Shown piece by piece: positions 52,340-61,312 of a stretch of 64,000 nucleotides of DNA. Where the stretch lies: positions 1 to 64,000 of the forward strand of contig DATBZS010000022.1 of the NCBI GenBank assembly GCA_036513075.1. The letters run 5' to 3'. Each line of letters opens with the position of its first letter. Positions within the stretch are counted from its first letter, which is position 1. This stretch comes from Bog-756 sp036513075. GTDB lineage: Bacteria > Actinomycetota > Acidimicrobiia > Acidimicrobiales > RAAP-2. Under the pieces are notes generated by a model. The model saw nothing but the letters and a program-made list of their open reading frames with translations. It searched no databases and was not told where the DNA came from. Made by a program: the position numbers and the translations under genes.

Positions 52340-52951
52340 GTGCCCGAGCGCACCTTCGTGCTGGCCAGCGCCAACCGGGACAAAGCGGCTGAAATCGCCG
52401 CCATCCTGGGAGACGTCCCGGGCCTCGTCCTGGTTCCCCGACCCGAGGACGTGCCCGATGTCGACGAGACGGGGGAGACACTCGTGGACAACGCCCGCCT
52501 GAAGGCCGTGGCCCTGTGCCGGGCCACCGGCATGGCTGCCGTGGCTGACGACACTGGCCTCGAGGTCGAGGCCCTGGACGGGGCGCCGGGTGTCTACTCG
52601 GCCCGATTTGCCGGAAAGGGGGCCACCTACGCCGACAATGTGGCCCGGCTGGTCGCCGAACTGGACCGGGTCGGGGCGACGTCGCCCGCCGACCGGCGGG
52701 CCCGGTTCCGCAGTGTGGCCCTCGTGGCCTTCCCCGACGGGTCCGAACTGTTCGTGGAGGGAGAGGTCACCGGGGTGATCACCCCCGAGGCCCGGGGCGA
52801 CGGCGGGTTCGGCTACGACCCCCTGTTCGCCCCCGACGGATTCGACGGTCGGACCTTCGCCCAGATGACTCCGGACGAGAAGCACGCAGTCTCCCACCGG
52901 GGACGTGCCTTCCGGGCCCTGGCCGAATGCTTGTCCGGGTCGGAGGCCTGA
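52340..52951 (+). CDS. rdgB: non-canonical purine NTP pyrophosphatase (RdgB/HAM1 family)
   Basis: A 203-residue protein from GTG 52340 that hydrolyses ITP, dITP and XTP to monophosphates, keeping deaminated purines out of nucleic acids. It has the N-terminal LASANRDKAAEI, the metal site AVADDTGLEVEALDG, YSARFAG and the C-terminal GFGYDPLF... KHAVSHRGRAF. It follows rph by 16 bases and its stop overlaps the methyltransferase start. Confidence 0.93.
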   Translation: MPERTFVLASANRDKAAEIAAILGDVPGLVLVPRPEDVPDVDETGETLVDNARLKAVALCRATGMAAVADDTGLEVEALDGAPGVYSARFAGKGATYADNVARLVAELDRVGATSPADRRARFRSVALVAFPDGSELFVEGEVTGVITPEARGDGGFGYDPLFAPDGFDGRTFAQMTPDEKHAVSHRGRAFRALAECLSGSEA

Positions 52952-53949
52952 TGACATCGCCCCGGATCCGCTCGGCCACAGACAAGGCCCGCCAGGCGCT
53001 GATCGATGTGGCTGCCGGCCACGACCGGGTGCGGGCGGTGGTGGCTCGGGTCGGGGGCGAGCTGTCCAATGCCGCCGAGCGGGCGGCTGCGGTGGCCGAA
53101 GCCCGCCGTGCCGGGGTGCCTGATGCCTACGGTGGTGCCTATTTCGGCGAGGGCCGGGACGCAGAGGGCGACCGGGAGGGCCGCTCTGGCTATGCCCGAT
53201 ACGACCGGATCGCCTCCAACGCCGACATCGCCGGGTGGCTCCTGTGGCGCAATTTCCGGGTGGAGACCGCCCTCGACGTGGGTTGTGCCACTGGCTACCT
53301 GGTCGAGGTGCTGCGCGAGCGGGGGATCGACGCCCAAGGGTGTGACCTGAGCCCGTATGCCATCGACCACGCCGCACCCGGTGCGGTGGGCCACGTGCGC
53401 GTGGCCAACCTGTTCGCCGGGCTGCCCTGGGCGGACGGGAACTTCGACCTGGTCACCACGCTCGAGATCCTGGAACACCTACCCCCGGATCGGGTGCCCG
53501 ACGCGCTGGCCGAACTGGCCCGGGTGTGCGGCGGCTACCTGTACGCCACCATCCCGTCGTTCGGACCCAACCGGTCGGGTCCTGACGGGCACTTCGAGGG
53601 CAAGGTCCGTCCTGAGCGGGTCGACCACTACTGGTCGCTCGGCTCCGACTACCGGGGCCCGGTGCCCGAACCCGACCTGGCCGTCGACGCCGAGGGCGAG
53701 TTGGTCGAGGGCCACCTGTGTATCGCCTCGTTCGAGTGGTGGACAGAGCAGTTCGCCGCGGCCGGCTTCACCCGGTGCACCGACGTCGAAGAGCGGCTGT
53801 ATGCCGACATCGAGCCGGCCGAGCTCGCCCCCTTCTGGAACCTGTACGTGTTCCGGCTGGCCGGCGCCGAACCGGACGTGGTCGACCAGCGCGAGCCCGG
53901 CCGGTCCCTGGCTGAGCTCGGTCTGCACCACCCGCTGCTCGGGAACTGA
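52951..53949 (+). CDS. class I SAM-dependent methyltransferase
   Basis: A 332-residue protein whose ATG at 52951 overlaps the rdgB stop (TGATG), behind CGGAGG. Residues 1-75 are a helical extension. The SAM motif is TALDVGCATGYLVEVLRERG, followed by GCDLSPYAI and LVTTLEILEHLPPDRV typical of Methyltransf_11/23 folds. The C-terminal about 100 residues contain HLCIASFEWWTEQFAAAGFTR, characteristic of small-molecule or lipid methyltransferases. Substrate unknown. Confidence 0.85.
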   Translation: MTSPRIRSATDKARQALIDVAAGHDRVRAVVARVGGELSNAAERAAAVAEARRAGVPDAYGGAYFGEGRDAEGDREGRSGYARYDRIASNADIAGWLLWRNFRVETALDVGCATGYLVEVLRERGIDAQGCDLSPYAIDHAAPGAVGHVRVANLFAGLPWADGNFDLVTTLEILEHLPPDRVPDALAELARVCGGYLYATIPSFGPNRSGPDGHFEGKVRPERVDHYWSLGSDYRGPVPEPDLAVDAEGELVEGHLCIASFEWWTEQFAAAGFTRCTDVEERLYADIEPAELAPFWNLYVFRLAGAEPDVVDQREPGRSLAELGLHHPLLGN

Positions 53950-53986
53950 GTTCCCCGACTCCCGATCGCCGGGCCATGATGCATCC

Positions 53987-54811
53987 ATGAGCGATCCGAT
54001 ACCGGCTGCGTTTTCGACCTACGACGACTTCGTCCACCTGCGCTTCGAGCGCCCGTCGCCGTCGGTACTGCTGATCACCATCGACCGCCCCGAGGTGCTG
54101 AATGCCGCCAACGAGCGGCTGCATCGCGAGTTCTCCGAGGTGTGGCGGGTGGTCGACCGTGACGACACGGTGGCCGTCTCGGTCATCACCGGCGCGGGAA
54201 CGGCATTTTCGGCCGGGGGCGATCTGGCCATGGTGGAGTCGATGACCACCGACTACGCCGTCACCCTCGAGCAGTGGCGGGACGCCAAGGCGGTGGTCGA
54301 CGAAATGCTGGCCTCGGTGAAGCCGATCGTGTCGGCCATCAACGGTGTGGCTGTCGGTGCCGGCCTGGCCGTGGCCCTCCTCGCCGACGTGAGTGTGATG
54401 GCGGAGACGGCGCGGTTGTCCGACGGACACGCCCGGTTGGGCGTGGCGGCAGGCGACCATGCGGCCCTGCTGTGGCCGTTGTTGTGTGGGATGGCCAAAG
54501 CCAAGTACTACCTGATGACCGCCGACTTCGTGGACGGAACCGAGGCCGAGCGGATCGGCCTGGTGACGCGGTGCGTTCCCGACGACCAGGTGCTGGACGA
54601 GGCCCTGGCCATCGCCGGGAAGCTGGCCGCCGGCAGCCGCACCGCCGTGCAGTGGACCAAGCGGGTGATGAACCAGTGGATGCTGCAGGCGGCACCGGTG
54701 TTCGGTGAGTCGCTGGCCCTCGAGATGCTGGGGTTCCTCGGGCCCGACGTCACCGAGGGCATTCAAGCGGTGCGGGAGCGACGGCCGCCCGAGTTCCCGT
54801 CCGCTCGATGA
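53987..54811 (+). CDS. crotonase-fold protein (enoyl-CoA hydratase/isomerase family)
   Basis: A 274-residue crotonase-fold protein. The CoA-oxyanion motifs are SAGGDLAM and INGVAVGAGLAVALL. Where enoyl-CoA hydratases carry their catalytic glutamates (PEI and the following GG-type segment), this protein has HARLGVAAGDHAAL, with no Glu in the visible alignment. So it may be an isomerase, lyase or hydrolase rather than a hydratase. It is the last gene of the plus-strand run, convergent with the transpeptidase gene. Confidence 0.8.
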   Translation: MSDPIPAAFSTYDDFVHLRFERPSPSVLLITIDRPEVLNAANERLHREFSEVWRVVDRDDTVAVSVITGAGTAFSAGGDLAMVESMTTDYAVTLEQWRDAKAVVDEMLASVKPIVSAINGVAVGAGLAVALLADVSVMAETARLSDGHARLGVAAGDHAALLWPLLCGMAKAKYYLMTADFVDGTEAERIGLVTRCVPDDQVLDEALAIAGKLAAGSRTAVQWTKRVMNQWMLQAAPVFGESLALEMLGFLGPDVTEGIQAVRERRPPEFPSAR

Positions 54812-54841
54812 ACGGACCGGCCACCGCGTTGAGGGGCGGCG

Positions 54842-56020
54842 TCAGCTGACGGTGACCAGGGTGCCGATCGGCGTGTACGGGAAGACCACCCCGGCGTTGG
54901 CCGGCGGCATCTCGACGCAACCGTCGCTCTGGGGGAAGCCATAGCTGGAACGGACGAATCCGTGCAGGGCGTCGCCCCCGTTGAAGTAGCTCACCCACGG
55001 GATGCCCGGGTCCACGTACTTCGAGCCGTCCGGATTCGTGCCCCGCATGGTGGTGACCGTCAGGTGCTCGAACACCGGGAAGGTGCCCGACGCCGTCTGG
55101 GCCGCGGCGACGCCGGTGTTGGCCAGTGTCGAGTAGGCGGTCGCTCCGTTGCTGTAGACCGTGGTCCGCTGAGGGAGGGACTTCGACACGAAGACGTAGT
55201 TGTAGGCATCGGTGTCGATCGCCCCGGCGGAGTCGTCGGCCAGCAGTGCGGTCCACACGGCGGGACCGGCCACCCCGTCGGTGGTCATGGCGTGCTTGTC
55301 CTGGAAGCGCATCACCGCGCCCTTGGTCAGCACGTCCGACGTGCCCGGCGTCCACTGGGTCATGAGGGAGGCCGGCTCGGCGAAGCGCCAGGCGAAGGTG
55401 CCCTCCTGGGGCTGAGCCAGCTCCTGGGGTGCCGACAGCGGGCCGGCCGGGGTGAAGGAGACGGGCAGGTAGCCGAGCTGGGCCAGCAGCTGCTGGAGGC
55501 GCAGCGTGGTGCCGGGGGCGACGCCGAAGTGCACGGTGGCCCCCTGGGTCAGGGTCCGGCCGGCGGTACTCAGCATGCCACCGGTGCCGGCGGGCACGGT
55601 GACGGTCTCCGACGACGACGGCACGAGCGGTGCGGCCGCCACGAAGGCCAAGGTGGTCGGTGTGGCCTGCTCCCAGGTGCCGGGCACGGCCGGGCTCAGT
55701 GTCGGCACAGGGGAGTGGGTGGACAGCGCCTCCGAGAACACCACGGTGATGGTGGCGTCGCTCGGAACTCCCGAGGCCCCGTCCGCCGGGGTCACGGCCA
55801 CCACGTTGAGCGGGAGGTTGGAGGCGGCCGGCTTGCCGGCCGGAGAGGTGGTGGGCGACGCCGAGACCTTGCCGGACGAGTGCCCGACCACGGCGACGCC
55901 CACGGCCACGGCGACGCCCACGGCGATCAGGACCACCCCGGTTCCGAGCGCGACCAGATGCCAGCGGCTGCGGCCTGCGGAGGTGGAACGCAAGCGAGAG
56001 TGGGAGTGGGAGTGGGACAT
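54842..56020 (-). CDS. L,D-transpeptidase (YkuD) with Ig-like and peptidoglycan-binding regions
   Basis: A 392-residue protein with an N-terminal membrane anchor (residues 20-46). An Ig-like region (VVAVTPADGASGVPSDATITVVF) and a peptidoglycan-binding region (VLTKGAVMRFQDKHAMTTDGVAGPAVWTAL) precede the YkuD domain. Catalytic residues are H353 in LHGFVRSS, and S365 and C368 in SDGC. Such enzymes make 3-3 cross-links in peptidoglycan on the outer face of the membrane. The His-rich start HSHSHSRL is unusual; it may be a non-functional leader. Confidence 0.9.
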   Translation of the reverse strand: MSHSHSHSRLRSTSAGRSRWHLVALGTGVVLIAVGVAVAVGVAVVGHSSGKVSASPTTSPAGKPAASNLPLNVVAVTPADGASGVPSDATITVVFSEALSTHSPVPTLSPAVPGTWEQATPTTLAFVAAAPLVPSSSETVTVPAGTGGMLSTAGRTLTQGATVHFGVAPGTTLRLQQLLAQLGYLPVSFTPAGPLSAPQELAQPQEGTFAWRFAEPASLMTQWTPGTSDVLTKGAVMRFQDKHAMTTDGVAGPAVWTALLADDSAGAIDTDAYNYVFVSKSLPQRTTVYSNGATAYSTLANTGVAAAQTASGTFPVFEHLTVTTMRGTNPDGSKYVDPGIPWVSYFNGGDALHGFVRSSYGFPQSDGCVEMPPANAGVVFPYTPIGTLVTVS

Positions 56021-56098
56021 CGGGAGTTCACGACCGAATCTACCAGGGGGTACGCCGGTACCGACTCCACGGGTTCCGTTCGGTTGCCGGCCGCCAAC

Positions 56099-58450
56099 TC
56101 ATGCCGTGGCTGAGGTCCTCACATGGGCGTGTACGGCCCGTTCGACGGCGGCGATCTGGTCCGGCTCGGTCAGTTTCCGGCCATCGGGTCCCCGGACGTA
56201 GAAGGCATCGACGACGGCCGCGCCGAAGGTGGACACCTTGGCCGAGGTCACGTCGAGGTGGCACTCGACCAGGGCCCGGGTGATGCGGTGGAGCTGGCCG
56301 ACGGTGTCCTCGGCCCGCACCTCGACCACCGTGGCCAAGTCCGACGCGTTGTTGTCGATCGTGACCTGGGTGGACACCAGCTGGGCCACCTGCACCTTGG
56401 TTGCGTTGCGGTAGGTGTGGGCCCGGTCATCCAGCTGCGTGTCGACGTCGAGGGTGCCGGCCATGACCGCAGCGAGATCGTTGGAGAGCTTGGCCGACGC
56501 CGGCCAGCGGCCCCGGTCGGGCTCCACGGTGAACGTCTCGACGGCGACGCCGTGCTCACCGGCCACCACAGCCGAGCGCACGTTGAGCCCGTGGAGAGCG
56601 AGGACGCCGGTCACCTCGGCCAGGAGGCCTGAGCGGTCGGGGGCGACCACCGTGACGTGCGGGGCCTCGATCGACAGTGCCGGCACCCCGTGGGTCCGGA
56701 CGGTATCCATGACCACCTGGAGCTCCTCGGTGATCAGCGGGGCGGGTGGGGCCACCGGCTCGCCGGCCAGGAGGCGGCTGGCCCGCTCGACCAGGTCGGC
56801 CACCAGGCCGGCCTTCCAGGCCCCCCAAGCCGAGGGACCTGTCGCCAGGCTGTCAGCCTCGACCATGGCGGCCAGCAACTCGAGGGTGGTGCGGTCGCCC
56901 ACCTCGTCGGCCACCCGCTGGGCGGTGGCCGGATCGTCGAGGTCCCGCCGGGTGGCGGTGTCGGGCAGCAGGAGGTGGAGCCGGACCATGGTCACGATGG
57001 TGGCCACGTCGTCGGACGGCAGGCCCATCCGGGCGGCGATGTCGGCGGCCACCACCATGCCGACGTCGGTGTGGTCGCCGGGGTAGCCCTTACCGATGTC
57101 GTGGAGGAGCGAGCCGAGCAGCAGGAGGTCCACTCTCCTGACCCGGTGGGCCATGGTTGCAGCGTTGGCCGTGGCCTCGAGGAGGTGCCGGTCGACGGTG
57201 AACCGGTGGTAGGGGTTCCGTTGGGGCTTGTTGCGCACGGTGGCCCACTCGGGCAGATAGCGCTCGAACAGGCGCCGCTGGTCGAGGGCCTCGAGGGCGG
57301 GGATGGCGGCTGGACCGGCGGCCAGGACCCGGACCAGAGTGTCCCGCAGCTCGTCGGGCCATGGAGTGACCACCTCGGGAGCTCGTCGACCCAGCAGGTT
57401 GAGGGCATCTCGGGAGATGGGGAGGTTGCGCTCGGCGGCGACCGCAGCGAGCCGCAGGCTGAGAGCGGTGTCACCGGTGACGTCGGCGTCTTCGAGCAGT
57501 ACGACCTCGTCACCGGTGGCACCTAGACCTGGCTCGCCGACCAGCCCCACCACGGCCGGCCCGGCGTCCCGGTCCCGATTCCGCCGACCGCCCTTGCCCT
57601 GGGCCCGGGACCACGCGTTCCGCCGCCGCCAGGCGTCGTCGCCCTCCCAGGCTACGGTGCGCCCGGCCGTGGCTACCTCGTACATGAGCTCGTCGGCGTC
57701 GGCCAGGGCCATGGCTTTGGCCACCTGCTCCTGTTCCTGGAGCAGCAGCTTGTTCAGCTCGCGCCCCGACCGCCGCTGCAGCTCGACCCGGGTGGCCGTC
57801 AGCATCGAACGGGCGTGCTCGATGGCCACCGTGTCGACATAGTCGGCCAACACCGGGACCGCCTCCATCAGGGCGGCCAATGCGGCAATGTCCCGTAGGC
57901 CTCCGTGGGACTCCTTCAGGTCGGGCTCGAGCAGGAAGCCGACGTCGCCACTCGTGGCATGGCGCTCGGCCACCCTCTCGGCCAGCACGCCGAGCCACGG
58001 GGGCTTCTGGCGGACCCAGCGGTCCCGGGCACCTTCCAGGACGGGCTCGGCCACCTTGGCCTCGCCACAGATGACCCGGGCATCGAGCAGCCCGAGGGCC
58101 ACCCTCAGGTCCTCGCCCGCCATGTCGAGGACCTCAGAGGGCTTGCGCACACTGTGGTCGAGGGGGATGCCCTCGTCCCACACCGGATACCAGATGCGGT
58201 CGGCGGTGGCCGCGATGTCCTTCCTGCCCTTGTGGACGAGGACCACGTCGAGGTCGCTGAACGGGCACAACTCTCCCCGTCCATAGCCTCCGACGGCTAC
58301 CAAGGCCATGCCCCGTGGGTCGCCCCCGCCGGCTTTGTCGAACAGCCCGGAGATCCATTCGTCGGCCGCCGCCGAGTAGGCCCGGCAGAAGTCATCCCCC
58401 TGCAGGTCAGTGCGCTCGATGAGCTGCTGTCGACTCGCCCGTAGGGACAT
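56099..58450 (-). CDS. glnD: bifunctional PII uridylyltransferase/uridylyl-removing enzyme
   Basis: A 783-residue protein from ATG 58450. It has the nucleotidyltransferase motif GGYGRGEL (54-61) with SDLDV (65-69), a helical domain, the HD domain with LLHDIGKGYPGDHTDVG, and two C-terminal ACT domains (VVAPDRSGLLAEV and VRAEDTVGQLHRI). GlnD uridylylates or adenylylates PII in response to nitrogen state (adenylyl transfer in some actinobacteria). No PII or AmtB gene is present here. All catalytic residues are present. Confidence 0.93.
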   Translation of the reverse strand: MSLRASRQQLIERTDLQGDDFCRAYSAAADEWISGLFDKAGGGDPRGMALVAVGGYGRGELCPFSDLDVVLVHKGRKDIAATADRIWYPVWDEGIPLDHSVRKPSEVLDMAGEDLRVALGLLDARVICGEAKVAEPVLEGARDRWVRQKPPWLGVLAERVAERHATSGDVGFLLEPDLKESHGGLRDIAALAALMEAVPVLADYVDTVAIEHARSMLTATRVELQRRSGRELNKLLLQEQEQVAKAMALADADELMYEVATAGRTVAWEGDDAWRRRNAWSRAQGKGGRRNRDRDAGPAVVGLVGEPGLGATGDEVVLLEDADVTGDTALSLRLAAVAAERNLPISRDALNLLGRRAPEVVTPWPDELRDTLVRVLAAGPAAIPALEALDQRRLFERYLPEWATVRNKPQRNPYHRFTVDRHLLEATANAATMAHRVRRVDLLLLGSLLHDIGKGYPGDHTDVGMVVAADIAARMGLPSDDVATIVTMVRLHLLLPDTATRRDLDDPATAQRVADEVGDRTTLELLAAMVEADSLATGPSAWGAWKAGLVADLVERASRLLAGEPVAPPAPLITEELQVVMDTVRTHGVPALSIEAPHVTVVAPDRSGLLAEVTGVLALHGLNVRSAVVAGEHGVAVETFTVEPDRGRWPASAKLSNDLAAVMAGTLDVDTQLDDRAHTYRNATKVQVAQLVSTQVTIDNNASDLATVVEVRAEDTVGQLHRITRALVECHLDVTSAKVSTFGAAVVDAFYVRGPDGRKLTEPDQIAAVERAVHAHVRTSATA

Positions 58451-58510
58451 CGACGGAACGTACCACCGTGGCGCCCGCGTTTCGGGTCCCCTGGGAGTTA
58501 CCCTGGAGGA

Positions 58511-58705
58511 ATGGCAGAGGACGAGGGATCGGGACGGTCGACCCTCCGCACGGTCGCGCTCGTCGGCGGTGTAGTCGTCGTGGTGTGGCTGGCCCTTGGC
58601 GTGCTCCACGTGATCGCCACCCTGCTGTGGGGCGTAGTGGAAGTGGTCGGCCTGATCGCCCTGGTGCTGGTGGTCTGGTGGCTGTTCTTCAAAAAAGACG
58701 ACTGA
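58511..58705 (+). CDS. 64-residue membrane protein, hypothetical
   Basis: A short gene with GGAGG 5 bases before the ATG. The product has a charged N-terminus and two hydrophobic segments (VALVGGVVVVVWLALGVL and VVGLIALVLVVWWLFF), and ends KKDD. It is likely a tiny inner-membrane protein. It is divergent from glnD. No family is recognised. Confidence 0.7.
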   Translation: MAEDEGSGRSTLRTVALVGGVVVVVWLALGVLHVIATLLWGVVEVVGLIALVLVVWWLFFKKDD

Positions 58706-58756
58706 ACTCCGACCGCCGGCCGCATCGATGACCGGAACCGGGCGCGGCAGCGTCGC

Positions 58757-59782
58757 TCAGCTGGCCATCGACTCGAACAGCTCGATGTGTTCGGCCACCA
58801 TGCGGTGAGTGGAGAAGTAGCCCTCGACGGCCAGACGGCAGTCCTCCCGTTTCAGCTCGCCGAGGCGGCCGATGGCCTCGACCATGGCGTCCTCGTCGTC
58901 GCACAGGAATCCAGTCGTCCCATCAGTGACCACCTCGGGGGCCGCCCCCTCGGGAAAGGCCAGTACCGGCGTGCCGCAGGCCATGGCCTCGATCATCACC
59001 ATGCCGAACGGCTCGTTCCAGCGGATGGGAAAGAGCAGGGCCGACGCCCCGGCCAGGAGCTCGAGCTTGCGTTGGTGGGAGACCTCGCCCAGGTAGACGG
59101 CGTCCGGTCCGAGGAGGGGTTCCACCTGCTCGGCGAAGTACTGCATCTCCCACGGCTCGCGCATCTTGGCCGCCATGAGGATGCGGATGCCGGCCCGGCG
59201 GGCTACGTGGATCGCCCGGTGGCACCCCTTGTCGTCGGCCATTCTGCCGAGGAACACGACGTAGGGACCGTCGGCGTCGCCCGCGCCATCGCCGACCGGG
59301 AATTGGGATGCCTCGATCCCGTGGTGGATGACTCGGGCCACTGGGATCTGCGGTGCGGCCCGGTGCTGGGCATGGGAGATGGCGATGAGGGGCACGCGGC
59401 CTGATGTGGCCTGGTAGAGATCGGTCAGGTCCAGGTTGAACGGTCCGTGGATGGTGGTGACGACGGGCAGGTCGGGGTAGTGCTCGGCGTGGAACGGCCC
59501 CATGATCGTGTGGTCATGGACCACGTCGCACTCGGAGACGGCCTCGTAGGCGTGGATCACGTGGCGCAGCTCGGGAACGGCCATACCGATGCGCTGGCCC
59601 TCGGCTTCGGGGAGCACCCACTGGCGGGGCACCGGGCAGGTCGAGTCCCCGGTCGTGTAGAGCAGGACGTCGTGGCCGGCGTCCTGCAGACCACGGGCCA
59701 GCTGGTCGACCACCAGTTCGATGCCGCCGTAGAGCACGGGGGGGATGGGTGTCCAGGGTGGGGCGATCAATCCAATCCGCAT
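58757..59782 (-). CDS. GT4-type glycosyltransferase
   Basis: A 341-residue protein from ATG 59782. The N-terminal GLIAPPWTPIPPVLYGGIELVVDQLARGL is the GT4 donor-domain start. The GT-B C-lobe holds VVFLGRMADDKGCHRAI and the E-x7-E-type NEPFGMVMIEAMACGTPVLAF that contacts the nucleotide sugar. It transfers a sugar to an acceptor, probably in cell-surface glycan or glycolipid. It is next to tRNA-Cys on the opposite strand. Confidence 0.88.
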   Translation of the reverse strand: MRIGLIAPPWTPIPPVLYGGIELVVDQLARGLQDAGHDVLLYTTGDSTCPVPRQWVLPEAEGQRIGMAVPELRHVIHAYEAVSECDVVHDHTIMGPFHAEHYPDLPVVTTIHGPFNLDLTDLYQATSGRVPLIAISHAQHRAAPQIPVARVIHHGIEASQFPVGDGAGDADGPYVVFLGRMADDKGCHRAIHVARRAGIRILMAAKMREPWEMQYFAEQVEPLLGPDAVYLGEVSHQRKLELLAGASALLFPIRWNEPFGMVMIEAMACGTPVLAFPEGAAPEVVTDGTTGFLCDDEDAMVEAIGRLGELKREDCRLAVEGYFSTHRMVAEHIELFESMAS

Positions 59783-59832
59783 GGACAGATCTAAGCATCC
59801 CATCCGGGGGGATAGGATCACCGGGCACTAAT

Positions 59833-59907
59833 GGCGGCGTGGCCGAGTGGTTTAGGCAGGGGCCTGCAAAGCCCCGTACGGCGGTTCGATTCCGCCCGCC
59901 GCCTCCA
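59833..59907 (+). tRNA. tRNA-Cys (anticodon GCA)
   Basis: A complete cloverleaf: acceptor GGCGGCG/CGCCGCC, D-loop GAGTGGTTTAGGC, anticodon stem GGGGC/GCCCC with loop CTGCAAA (GCA at 34-36), T-arm GGCGGTTCGATTCCGCC and discriminator U, followed by encoded CCA. It decodes UGC and UGU. Confidence 0.97.
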
Positions 59908-59966
59908 CGATCGGGCACGCTCGGGGGATCGTCCCCGGGCGTGCCCGTGAGCAGGTGGATCCAGCA

Positions 59967-61259
59967 ATGAGCCAGCCCGCCCCGAACCCCGCGGCCCACG
60001 ACCCCACGCCGGTCCTCCACCTTCACCGGTGGCGCGACCCGGTAGTGCTCGGTGTGGCGCTGTGCGCCCTGGCCTCCGGATTCGGGCAGTTCGGCGTGGT
60101 GGCCGCCCTGGGTGACGTGGCCCGCACGTTCGGGCACGTCTCTCACAACGCGTCGCTCACCGACCAGGCCGGGCTGTCGGGCACGGAGCTCGGGATCGGC
60201 CTGGCCATCATCCGCCTGTCGTCGATCGGCGCGCTTCCGCTCACCGGACTGGCCGACCGGTTCGGCCGGCGCCGGATGCTGGTGATGACGGTGGTGGTCG
60301 GCCTGGTGGCCACGGTGGCTGCCGCAGCCAGCCCTGGCTACTGGTGGTTCGTGGCCGTGTTCGCGCTCGGGCGGCCGTTCCTGAGCGCCACCAACGCCCT
60401 GTCCCAGGTGATGGCAGCCGAGCAGACGGGCAGCGGCCAGCGGGCCAGGGCGGTCGCCCTGGTCACCGCCGGCTACGGCGTCGGGGCAGGGCTGACCGCG
60501 GTGATCCACAGCCTGGCCTCTTCCGCCCTCGGGTTCCGTGGCGTCTTCGCCCTCGCCGTGGTCCCGCTGGCCGTGGTCCCCCTCGTGGCCCGGTGGGTCA
60601 CCGAATCGGACCGGTACGCGGTGGCAACGGCTGCACGCAGTCACCCCATGCCGGTCATCGGGGCCGTCGGGCTGCGGTTCCGGACCCGTCTGCTCGTCCT
60701 GGTGGGGTTGTCCTTCATGGTTGCGGTGGTCACCGGACCCGCCAACACCTTCATCTTCCTCTATGCCCAGAACGTCCGGCACCTGGCCGGAGGGCTGACG
60801 GCGGCCATGGTGGTCGTGTCCGGGGTGGCCGGCCTCGGTGGACTGCTGGTGGGCCGTTGGCTGGCCGACCACGTGGGCCGGCGTCCGACCGGGGCACTCG
60901 GCATGGTCGGCATCGCACTGTGCGCCACGCTCGCCTATTCCGGGAGTTCGGTGGCCCTCGTCGTCGGCTATGTCCTCGGGGTCCTGGCCGGCGGGGTGTT
61001 TGCACCGGCCGCCGGGGCATTCGTGAACGAACTCTTTCCGACCGGGGTGCGGGCCTCGGTCGCCGGATGGGTACTGGTGGCCGGAGTGCTCGGCGCGGTG
61101 GGTGGCCTGGTGGCGTTCGGTGCGGTGGCCGACCTGGACAATCGGTTCTCGCTGGCTGCCGTGGTTCTGTTCCTTCCGGCTTCGCTGGCCGCCGGACTGT
61201 TCTGGTGCGTTCCCGAGACGAAGGGGTGTGAGCCCGAGGACCTGTGGCCGAACGGCTGA
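59967..61259 (+). CDS. MFS transporter (12-TM)
   Basis: A 430-residue membrane protein with about 12 helices. The 2-3 loop has LADRFGRRRMLVMT and the later half repeats it as RWLADHVGRRPTGAL. Start ATG 59967 is preferred over GTG 59955. The substrate is unknown; sequence alone does not separate exporters from sugar or metabolite uptake systems. It begins 59 bases after tRNA-Cys on the same strand. Confidence 0.87.
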   Translation: MSQPAPNPAAHDPTPVLHLHRWRDPVVLGVALCALASGFGQFGVVAALGDVARTFGHVSHNASLTDQAGLSGTELGIGLAIIRLSSIGALPLTGLADRFGRRRMLVMTVVVGLVATVAAAASPGYWWFVAVFALGRPFLSATNALSQVMAAEQTGSGQRARAVALVTAGYGVGAGLTAVIHSLASSALGFRGVFALAVVPLAVVPLVARWVTESDRYAVATAARSHPMPVIGAVGLRFRTRLLVLVGLSFMVAVVTGPANTFIFLYAQNVRHLAGGLTAAMVVVSGVAGLGGLLVGRWLADHVGRRPTGALGMVGIALCATLAYSGSSVALVVGYVLGVLAGGVFAPAAGAFVNELFPTGVRASVAGWVLVAGVLGAVGGLVAFGAVADLDNRFSLAAVVLFLPASLAAGLFWCVPETKGCEPEDLWPNG

Positions 61260-61312
61260 GCGATAGGGATTGAGCGACGGGGGCTGAGCGACGGCTGAGG
61301 GCGTCGATCCTG

